Shown here piece after piece: positions 55,734 to 64,000 of a DNA stretch of 64,000 nucleotides. The DNA is from Obelidium mucronatum. Taxonomy: Eukaryota; Chytridiomycota; Chytridiomycetes; Chytridiales; Chytriomycetaceae. The translations under genes and the position numbers were made by a program. Positions within the stretch are counted from its first letter, which is position 1, and each line of letters opens with the position of its first letter. The notes beneath the pieces were generated by a model. It did no database searches and had not been told where the DNA came from. It was given only the letters and a program-made list of their open reading frames with translations. The stretch lies in the NCBI GenBank assembly GCA_025765595.1, contig JAIVFH010000025.1, positions 186,001-250,000 on the forward strand, written 5' to 3'.

Positions 55734-57556
55734 TTAGTTCCCAAACTTCTGAGAAAAACTCAACAACCTTTGATGCAATCGTTCTAAAATGGCCAGACTG
55801 GATTCTTCACCATCATATAGGAATCCTAAGCAGGAATCACAAGAGATATGACCTGCCGTCGATGTTGCTGTTGAACCGCCTTTTGCGTGTGAAGATATCA
55901 ACGCCACATCTTCCGCAGATTCACTATTTGAGTCAAGATTTGCGGCTTTGCCAACGGAATTAAAGACGGGCGATGGAGAAGTTGTGGAGAGTGGAGGAGT
56001 TAGCAGCGAGCAATCAGAATCTGAACCAGAGGAAGACATTTCCGACGGATATCTTGAGGATGACGACGACGACGCTGACGAAGATAAAGATGAGCCAGAG
56101 GTGCAATGACAAGGAAACTTTGTCGGATCTCTCGGTTGAAAAGGCTTGGAATCTTGGATCCGTCGAACGTAATCGGATACATGTGATACACGCTGTTTGA
56201 TATCAGCGAGAGAAATTCGATTTCCTCCCGATGTTGCTACTCGAGTCTTCCCTGATGGTGGTTCATATGCTCCATCACCCACCACTGAGTTCAATAGACT
56301 TGCGCTTGGGGATGGAGGATTGGCGGCTGATCTCGCAGATGATTTTGAAGCTGATGATTTCGATGATAACTTTGATTTTGATTTCACAAGTGTTGAAGTG
56401 GGGTGTGACTGTGAAAGTGGCTGCTGGTGAGGTTTGAAATCGGTCTGGGGTGGAGGAGGTGGCGATGGTGGTGCATCGATAACCATCATATCGGAGGAAG
56501 ATGATGAAAGAAATGGGAGATGATTTGGATCCTCTTTTACAGCGGGAATAGATAGTTCAGCGGCTGGAACTCGAGGAGATGCAACTGCTGGACTTCCACG
56601 GAACGAGGTTGTCGCTGTTACAGAAGGCGATGGTTGGCGACTGTGGTCTACGTCTGCATTGGTAGATGCTGGTTTCTTGGCACGTGACTTTGGTTTTGAC
56701 GCAGCACCGTTTGCGTCCAATGCTTTTATGAGTGTTTCTGCATGAGCTGGTTTATCGGAATCCTCCAACTTAAGACGCCGCTTAACAATTGTATCGTCAG
56801 ATTCTCCTGCCGATTCATCAAAATCTGAGAAAAAAAAGAGGTTAAAAAAAGAGGGTCGCTCAGAAAAGTGGGAGGGGACTTTATGCATACCCCGTGACCG
56901 CCTCTTTCCAATGTTTCCAGTCTTTTTCCTTCGCCCACCACTTTTTGGTGAGGATTCGGCGGTACTTGTGGAATCATCCAACGCATCGGGATTAGGAACA
57001 ATAGAAGAATCTGCATCTGCCACGACACCGGCGAAACCATCTGAAGCATCCATACTATTCATAGTATTCCTCCTTCTAGCAGGGGTCACTGGTGGTTGTT
57101 TTGCTGAAGATGTGGTCTTGACCGAAGACGATTGCTTCGCCAAACTAACATGAGACAAACCGATTAGCATCTCCTTCATAAGACACACACACACTCTCTC
57201 TCTCTTTCGCAAACATCAACACAATGTAACGTACAGCTTAAAGTAAGGATGATCTGTCGGTCGACACAGCTCGCAGTAGTAGTTCTTGTGTTTGGGCAGC
57301 CGCTTTCCCTCTAGCCCAATGCAGTTCTGGTGTTGCCACACTTTGCACAGATCGCACTGGACCCAGTTATGTCCGTTTTCGTCTGACAAAAGAGGGGTTT
57401 TAGTTGAAGGGAAGGGCCACTTCAAAACAGCTCCGAGACAAGTGACTCACCAGTCTGCTGACAAACACAGCGAATCACGGCTTCTTCTTCGTTGACTTCT
57501 TCTTCTTCTTCCTCTTGGTTGTCGTTTGCCCTGGTGTCGAGGTCCAACTCCTCCAT
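55734..57556 (-). CDS. PHD-finger protein with long disordered tail
   Basis: Multi-exon gene. The N-terminus is acidic (EEEEEEVNEEEA). A PHD finger follows across introns: VIRCVCQQTG, ENGHNWVQCDLCKVWQHQNC, IGLEGKRLPKHKNYYCELCR. This has the Cys4-His-Cys3 ligand order and the aromatic residues expected of H3K4me readers (W before VQCD). The remaining ~450 residues are Ser/Pro/Lys-rich with basic clusters (KKTGNIGKRRSRG) and end in a Cys-containing segment (HISCDSCLGFLYDGEESSL). The PHD resembles those of Set3/Cti6/MLL5-type chromatin proteins, but no SET domain is present. The start at 57556 was chosen because it is the first ATG before the finger. Role in histone deacetylase complexes is inference. 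Confidence 0.8.
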
Positions 57557-57911
57557 GGTCGGGATGCAGTAGTTTGGCCTGTGTCGAACTCGCTGGCTGC
57601 CTCGGGTGACTTCCGCTGGTTAGATGGATAACGATTATGTTGAAGATAGCGAGGATGATGATGGCGAGGAAGATGGTTGAAGAGGAGTGGTTTGAGTTGA
57701 GTTGTGATGTCAAGATTAGCCTGCTTTCCCCAGCTGGGATTTGTTCTAAAGGAAAGATCGTACCTTCTTCTGACTTTCCCATTGGTTTGAATACTGATTG
57801 CGGTGGGGAAACTTCAGTTTGCGTTCTTGCTTGGGTGTGTGGGTTTTTTGGTGAGAAACAGATGAGAGGAGGAAATTGCTTCAGAAAATCGAGATAAATC
57901 AATAATAAATC
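57557..57911. other. Divergent intergenic region between PHD protein and PNP genes
   Basis: About 355 bases. The minus-strand frame stays open in part but has no homology to anything I know. I read it as promoter and 5' UTR for both genes. Confidence 0.45.
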
Positions 57912-58999
57912 ATGTGCACACCAAACCAAGTCCCTCCCAACATCGACTACTTTAGCCTGGAAACGTACGCGAAAGCCGCTGACTGGATCAAGAACAAGCT
58001 ACCGCCTGGCATGAAAACTGTCGAAGTGGGCATTATCTGCGGGTCAGGTCTTGGTGGTTTGGCAGCCACCTTAGAGGCACCACGTGTGGAATTTGAATAC
58101 AAGGACATCCCAAACTTTGCAGTAAGCACTGGTACCATATGTCTCTCCTTTTTCCTTTTTTCTTTTTTCTTTTTTTAAAGCGCGCATCTAAAACGTTTGT
58201 CATCGCTTCAGTTTCAGGACACGCCGGAAAACTCGTGTTTGGCTACCTCTCGGGTAAAGCTACTGTTTGTATGGTTGGGAGAAAGCATGCTTATGAAGGT
58301 AATCGCGAATAGCGCAGCATGACATTGGTCCTCAAAATTTTGTTTTTGACAGGGCATTCGCTTTTACGAACCGTGTTTCCTGTCCGTGTAATGAAACTTA
58401 TCGGTGTTCATACTATGCTCATCACTAATGCCGCTGGTGGCTTGAATCCTGCATTTAATGTGGCTGACATCATGGTGATTCAAGATCACATCTCAGTTCC
58501 TGGACTTGCTGGACTTTCACCCCTTGTTGGTCCAAACATGGATTCGTTTGGACCCAGATTTCCTCCAACGTCAGATGCGTATGATTACGACCTGCGTTTG
58601 GTGGCCTTCAAGGCCTCCCAAGAAGTAGGAATCCCACCCGAGTGCATGCAGGAGGGAGTTTATTGCATGGTAGCTGGACCATCGTACGAATCACGTGCCG
58701 AAGCAAGATACTTGCGCAACATTGGAGGAGACTGCGTGGGAATGTCCACTGTCCCGGAAGTAATAATTGCTCGTCATGCCGGAATGAGAGTTCTCGGGCT
58801 TTCCTTGATCACGAACCATGTCAACCAAAGTACTGGAAAGAGTGCAAAGTTGGAAGTGTTTGATGCTGCCGCTGCCCACTCCTTGAACAAGGATGTTCAT
58901 GATACCAACCTTGTCAACCATGCAGAAGTTCTCGAAACCAGCGACAAGAGATCCAAGGACATGCAGCAGTTGGTTAAGATCATTGTCAAATTGATGTAG
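57912..58999 (+). CDS. PNP: Purine nucleoside phosphorylase
   Basis: Three exons. MKTVEVGIICGSGLGGLAAT, VSGHAGKLVFGYLSG, VGRKHAYEGHSLLRTVFPVR, LIGVHTMLITNAAGGLNPAF, VQDHI-type segment IMVIQDHISVPGLAGLSPLV, MVAGPSYESRAEARYLRNIG, GMSTVPEVIIARHAGMRVLG and LITNHVNQSTGK. It splits purine nucleosides with phosphate into base and ribose-1-phosphate for salvage. The base-binding Glu (PSYES) and Asn (LITN) of the trimeric type are present, so guanosine/inosine preference is likely. The RFHMYEGY motif of animal PNP reads GRKHAYEGH here; the His and the first Tyr are kept. Confidence 0.95.
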
Positions 59000-59061
59000 T
59001 CTATTTTATTCGTCTTTCGATAAAAAAATAAACGAGCCAATGATTCCGTGCGTTCGTGATA

Positions 59062-59835
59062 TCACAGATAGCCTTTTGTGGCAATACCGCCTACAATCAA
59101 GTCAACTAAGTTCTTTTTCGATTCATCCAACACATCCGTCAATTTGTACACCTGAAAGAACAAGATCCACAGTTACTTTATGAAAAACGAAAGCAAAGCG
59201 AGATGTTCTCAACTCGTTTCAGGGACGGCACATCGGCAAGCTGATAATGAACGGGGATTGGAGCAACACCAACTGCTTGCGTGATTTGGCTTGCAGTTGT
59301 ATCATCAATGGAATCACTCCCAGAACTAGGGAATAATACGAAAATTGAAGACGTCGATTCAGAGATACCAAATTGCTTCATTGACTCTGCAATCTAAAGA
59401 AGCAGTATTCAAGAGCCGGTTGCGTAGTTGCACTCATCAAAACTTACATTCATGGAGGGTGATAAAGAAAACAAAATCTCAGATAGAATCGTTTTTGTTT
59501 TCATTGAATTCTGAGTCTGATTGACGTAGGCTCGGGAACATGCAGCTTGTAGTTGAAATGGGTCCAGAATCTAATACTCGCCAGCTTAAGCTGCCACAGA
59601 TACATTCACTGCAGCTCACCAATCGCGGATTAATCATAACGCATTGAGGAACACTGCCATCTCCTGCTATTACGCGGCTCTTCAAGTCTTGAGGATTGGC
59701 TATGCCTTCGAACAACATTAAGAGGACTGACGTCGGAACGCCTGGAAGAGATGCTACAGCTTCTGAAGCTGCATCTGACTCCGGGTCGAATGGGGTGAAT
59801 AAAGATGGGAGGGCAATTGAAACAATGGTGTTCAT
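59062..59835 (-). CDS. CGI121: CGI121/TPRKB subunit of the KEOPS complex
   Basis: Multi-exon gene of roughly 200 residues. MNTIVSIALPSLFTPFDPES, GVPTSVLLMLFEGIANPQDL, KSRVIAGDGSVPQCVMINPR, then across an intron AACSRAY-type segment and NSMKTKTILSEILFSLSPSM. IAESMKQFGISESTSSIFVL and VGVAPIPVHYQLADVPSLKR follow. It ends YKLTDVLDESKKNLVDLIVG and GIATKGYL. The order INPRxVS, MKTKTxxSEIxFxLSP, FGIS and YKLxD matches human TPRKB and yeast Cgi121. KEOPS makes the t6A base at position 37 of ANN-decoding tRNAs, and Cgi121 binds the tRNA 3' end. One intron (about 59605-59550) uses an AAG acceptor. The start lies 68 bases from the SAR1 stop upstream. Confidence 0.9.
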
Positions 59836-59902
59836 CGATTTTTGACTTTTACTCTTTTTGCAATCAATGACACAGAAACAACACAAATATGTTATTATGG
59901 AA

Positions 59903-60843
59903 TTAAATGTACTGGGATAGCCATCTGAATCCTGGAGCATCAAGTGGCAAATGATGAGAATAAGTTGGACCAAAAACAACAGCATTAGCACTCACCGTCA
60001 CCATAACCCTGCTTCATAACAACACTGCACATGTACACTTCAATTGGACGAATATCTTTAAGTGGAACTTTTCCCTTTCCAGTAGTCTGGTAAAGACCAA
60101 GGGCGTGGCGGAGGTCTTCTTCAGAAACAGCACCTGGCGCGTCGATTTTGTTTCCAAGAATAAGGAATGGGACACGGTTGAGTTCTTCAATGTTGAGAAG
60201 AGCCTAGAATAGAATATGTCAACCAGCCATTCCCATGCCAATGATTATCCTCACATCCAATTCAGTCTTGCATTCATTGAAACGCTCGTGATCGGCACAG
60301 TCAACCAAGTACACAATTCCATCTACTTCAGGGAAATATTCTCTCCAAAGGCGGCGGGCTGTCGCGCACAAGTTGGAATTGCATCGTGTTAAAATTCGAT
60401 TGGTGGATTTCTCACACACGCTAACCTTGTTGGTGACCACCCAAATCGTAGGTGGTGAACTTGACTTGGCCAATAGCCAGCTCTTCGGAGGCTATCGACG
60501 AATGGAGTGGGCGGGGCAAGTTAGTGAATGAGCGTACACAGTCATTGTGACAGACTTACTTGGATGCAATGTTGGCTGAGCAAGATTGAGTCTGTCAGTC
60601 TTCAGCATGTGCAGCAAAGTAGTCTTTCCGGCATTATCCAAACCCAAAAAGAGGATCTTTGCGTTCTTGTTGACGAGACCTGTCAAACGAGTCCCAATTT
60701 AGCCTCACTCCAACTCCAACACCCAACCGAGTCCAGCGGGCCCCCGCCTGCCGTTTCCGCCTCTCTCTGTCGGACCAATTTAATGCTGCTGTGTATTTAC
60801 CCAAAGAGCTCAGCACGTCCCAGATCCAACTGAACAGAAACAT
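59903..60843 (-). CDS. SAR1: SAR1 small GTPase of COPII vesicles
   Basis: Multi-exon gene. The amphipathic N-terminal helix [14 protein letters not shown] inserts in the ER membrane. Then [20 protein letters not shown] (G1), AQPTLHPTSEE-type effector segment, [11 protein letters not shown] (G3, with His as catalytic residue), [55 protein letters not shown] (G4), YQTTGKG and [13 protein letters not shown]. The last exon adds FRWLSQYI and stop. All GTP-binding motifs are intact. SAR1 starts COPII coat assembly at ER exit sites with Sec12 as its exchange factor. Length of about 190 residues is normal. The start codon lies 55 bases from the divergent CYM1 start. Confidence 0.96.
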
Positions 60844-60898
60844 TGCTGTTTAGACAAGATTTTCCTTTTTCCAAATCGTTCCATCTTAATAACTCAAA
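60844..60898. promoter_or_regulatory. Compact bidirectional promoter between SAR1 and CYM1
   Basis: Only 55 bases separate the divergent start codons of two housekeeping genes. The stretch is AT-rich with a TTTTCC(TT) tract but no TATA box. Confidence 0.5.
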
Positions 60899-63800
60899 AT
60901 GAAGCTGAAGCAAACTCTCGAGAGAGCCGCGTTGGGGCATCGCTTGCTGCATTCATCCGTTGAACGAGGAGCTGCAAGAGACTTGGTGCGAGGTTCGAAA
61001 CGCCTGTCTGTCCTTCATGCTGTTTATTCACACAAAATGGCTTGACCAGATTTCCAAGTTGGATCAATTTATCACGGATTCAGAGTTTCGAAGGTGGAGA
61101 AGTGTTGTGGTTAGGATGAGGAAGGGGTGGTTGCTGACGTGTTTGTAATTCAGATCAGAGACATTCCCGACTTTGACTTAACCGCTGTGCAGCTCAGCCA
61201 CGAAGCGACAGGCGCCGATTATTTACATATTGCAAAGAACGATTCAAACAATGTTTTCACGTGAGAAAGCTTCCTTCTCTTTTCCAATTTGTCATTCTCT
61301 AACCTTGATTTCCTCCAGTGTGGGATTCCAAACAACTCCACACGATTCTACGGGCGTTCCTCACATTCTTGAACATACAACTCTTTGTGGTAGCAAGAAA
61401 TTTCCTGTCCGTGATCCGTTCTTCAAAATGCTCAATCGCTCAATGTCAACATTCATGAATGCATTAACTGGAAGTGACTTGACAATGTATCCATTTTCGA
61501 CCGAGAATCCTACCGACTTTGATAATTTATTTTCTGTCTACATGGATGCTGTGTTCCATCCATTGCTGAGAAAGCTTGATTTCAAACAAGAGGGTTGGCG
61601 GTTGGAACACGAGGTCCCAACTGACACATCAACACCAATTGTATTCAAAGGAGTTGTTTATAATGAGATGAAGGGTGTATTCGTGAGTACTGTTCAATTG
61701 TTTCGATCTGTTTGCCTTGCTTTGAAATTGAGCGTCCAACATTAGTCAGACGTCAATAACGTTTACCTAACGCGCTTGCAACAAGCCATGTATCCAAAGA
61801 CTACATATGGGCACGTCAGCGGAGGCGATCCGGTGAACATAACAGATTTAACCTATGAACAACTTTTGGCATTCCACCAGAAACACTATCACCCAAGCAA
61901 CGCAAAATTTGTAACATATGGTAGTTACAACTAAACTAATAGCCTTGTTGTCACTAACCCATCTAACCGAATTGAAAAATAAATGAATAGGAAACTTGCC
62001 GCTAATGGAACGTCTTGCTGCAGTCGACTCCATTATTGCCCCGTTTGGCCGAATTGAACGCGAACCCATCACTGACGTGGAACCATTCAGCGCGCCAAAG
62101 CGTGTGAGTGCGACGTGTTCTCCCGATGCGAGTAAGTATCAACTCTTTTATTTAATATTTTCAAGGCGGATGTAATACTATTTCAAGGCGGATACTGATT
62201 ATTTTTTGTTGGAAATAGTGGGAAACCCGGAGAAGCAATGCAAGTTGAGCATATCCTATTTGACCAACGATGGAACAGTAAGTATTTGAGAACCTCCATG
62301 CCACAAAGTACTCACTCATATTCCTTTTTTTTATAGGACCACTTTGAAACATTTGCTGTTCGAATGTTGGCGAACCTTCTGACCGATGGCCCGTCTTCTC
62401 CAATGTACCGGTCATTGATTGAAACCAACATTGGAACAGACTATGCTGCGTCAACAGGATATGATCGAACTGCCAAAATGACAAACTTTTCCGTTGGCTT
62501 ACAAGGAATTTCAAAAGCGGATTTTCAATTGGTGGAAGAAAAAGTGAAACAAGTGTTCTTGGAAGCTGCGCAAAATGGTTTTGAATCATCGCGTGTTGAA
62601 AGTGCCATTCATCAACTGGAATTGGGAATCAGACATGTATGTTGTTGGGAAAAAATTTTCTTTGCTGTTTTTTTTTTGTCCTTTTAAACATATACACCCT
62701 TTTTTTTTTCTTTCTCATTTTTGCAATGTAGCGCCGCGGAAACTTTGGAATGGGATTGTCTCAATCAGTTGTTCAAACTTGGATTCACGGCGGAGATCCA
62801 ACCGACGCCCTGGATGTAACAAGTTTCATCACCCGTCTTCGAACCGAGTTGAAGACCCCAGGCTTTTTCGAGAAGCGAGTTGAAAAATACTTTTTGAATA
62901 ATCCTCATCAAGTGATCTTCACTATGGAACCATCTGCAGACTATTCGGCAGCAGTCGAAAATGAAGAGCAAGAACGCCTTCGCAAAAAAGTAGCTGCTTT
63001 GACGAACGTAGAAAAAGAAGAGATTGAACGAGACGGTGTCAAGCTGATGGAAATTCAAGAAACCAAAGAAGGTTTGGAAAGAAAAGAAACAAAAATGAGG
63101 GATTCTCCCCTTCTGTTATTTTGATATCTCCTCCCCCTGTTTTTTCTTCTCGGCAGATCCTTCCTGCCTCCCGACACTAACATTGGCCGATGTCCCTGTC
63201 AAGGGTAAAACGTATCCTGTCGTGATTGAAGAAAATTCCGGATTTCCTTTGTATAGTCGCGAAACTGCAACGAATGGAATCACCTATGTCACAGTGACGA
63301 AATCATTGGAGGGAATCAATGAAGAACTGTTGAAGTTTTTACCAGTCTATTCAAGTGTGAGTCTCCACAACAAAAACACTTCGGTTTTTTGTCACCCCCC
63401 GACCACCTTCTTACCCCCTTCTTATCATCAGGCACTCACGGCTTTGGGTACCAAAGTAACTCCATCAGTGCCCGACTTAGACGACAGAATCCGCCTCACC
63501 ACGTCCGGAATCTCATCGTCACCATCGATTCAAACAGCCTCCTCCAACATCAAATCCCATACCGCATCCGTCAGTTTTGGAACATCTTTTATCGACCCGT
63601 TAAACACCCACAAGGCATTCTCGTTGCTGAGTGAAGTCATTCAAGGGACGGGCGAGTCCTTTTCTGCGGAGATGCGAGAGCGTTTGAGAACTGTTGTTGC
63701 TGGGATGGCTGCGAATGGAATGAATTCTTTGGCAGACAGTGGTCATCGATATGCGATTGGGTTGTGTGCTGCGGATTTGACGCCCGCTGCTTCGATTAAG

Positions 63801-64000
63801 CAGACGTTGGGGGGTTTGCAATCGGTTGTGTTCTTGAATAAGTTGCATGAAATGGGAGATGTTGGTGTGGAAGAAGCTTTCCAAAAGATTCAAGTTTGTG
63901 TTTCTTTCTTTTGTTTTTTTTTCCGCGGGATTGCAATCTGTCTAACTCCATGTATGTTTCTTCTTGTTAGCAAATTACTCGGTTTATTCTGGAGGGTGGG
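60899..64000 (+). CDS. CYM1: Mitochondrial presequence protease (CYM1/PITRM1), C-terminus cut by window edge
   Basis: Multi-exon gene running off the right edge. The first exon encodes [20 protein letters not shown], a basic amphipathic presequence. [20 protein letters not shown] and [12 protein letters not shown] follow. The peptidase M16C zinc motif is [20 protein letters not shown] (HxxEH near 61363), then [46 protein letters not shown]. Later exons give [77 protein letters not shown] and [20 protein letters not shown]. The enzyme degrades cleaved presequences in the matrix. At least eight introns; the distal catalytic half continues past 64000. Confidence 0.95.

Noticed and set aside
1..64000. 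tRNA genes, CRISPR arrays, insertion sequences
   Set aside because: None could be seen by eye on either strand; a covariance search would be needed to exclude tRNA and small nucleolar RNA in introns.

Overview
The window looks like nuclear DNA of a compact, intron-rich fungus, most likely an early-diverging zoosporic (chytrid-type) lineage. This is inference from gene content. There is a Hal4/Hal5-type kinase (a fungal family), a Ubp8 deubiquitinase and a Cpd1-like phosphodiesterase. Alongside them are genes that most Dikarya lack or have reshaped: a Groucho/TLE-like corepressor, a tropomodulin-like LRR protein, an ADAM protease, a PANK4-like fusion, TMEM234 and NDUFA8. The standard genetic code fits all genes. 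Introns are mostly 40-350 bases with GT..AG borders. About 33 protein genes were found; two run off the window edges. I saw no tRNA, rRNA, CRISPR array or transposon.

Layout. 1-5 kb: Groucho/TLE-like WD40 corepressor (left-truncated), Rheb GTPase, ribosomal protein eL33 and divergent TMEM234. 5-10 kb: Atg4 autophagy protease and a pantothenate kinase/phosphopantetheine phosphatase fusion. 10-16 kb: SAGA deubiquitinase Ubp8, an NCLX/CCX cation-calcium exchanger whose stop lies 24 bases from the Ubp8 start, and holocytochrome c synthase. 16-21 kb: a type II membrane SGNH-like enzyme and a SUN-domain nuclear-envelope protein. 21-28 kb: two protein kinases (MARK/SNF1-like with a KA1-like tail, and Hal5-like) and two Gln-rich small proteins. 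28-36 kb: a GW/WG-repeat protein with RRM domains and a membrane ADAM protease. 36-43 kb: an unknown protein, NDUFA8, a 2H cyclic phosphodiesterase, an Hsp20 flanked by two related single-pass membrane proteins, and a tropomodulin-like protein. 43-52 kb: a 1,118-residue disordered protein, a divergent PCNA-like clamp and an F-box/LRR protein. 52-64 kb: LCMT1, pyruvate kinase, a PHD-finger protein, purine nucleoside phosphorylase, the KEOPS subunit CGI121, SAR1 and the presequence protease CYM1/PITRM1 (right-truncated).

The genes are mostly unrelated housekeeping functions packed tightly. Several pairs share very short divergent promoters (37-90 bases). No operon-like pathway cluster is evident. 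The strongest candidates for undescribed biology are the GW-repeat/RRM protein (a possible Argonaute-hook scaffold in a fungus), the PCNA paralogue lacking the Lys164 equivalent, the paired membrane receptors around Hsp20, and the Groucho-like corepressor.
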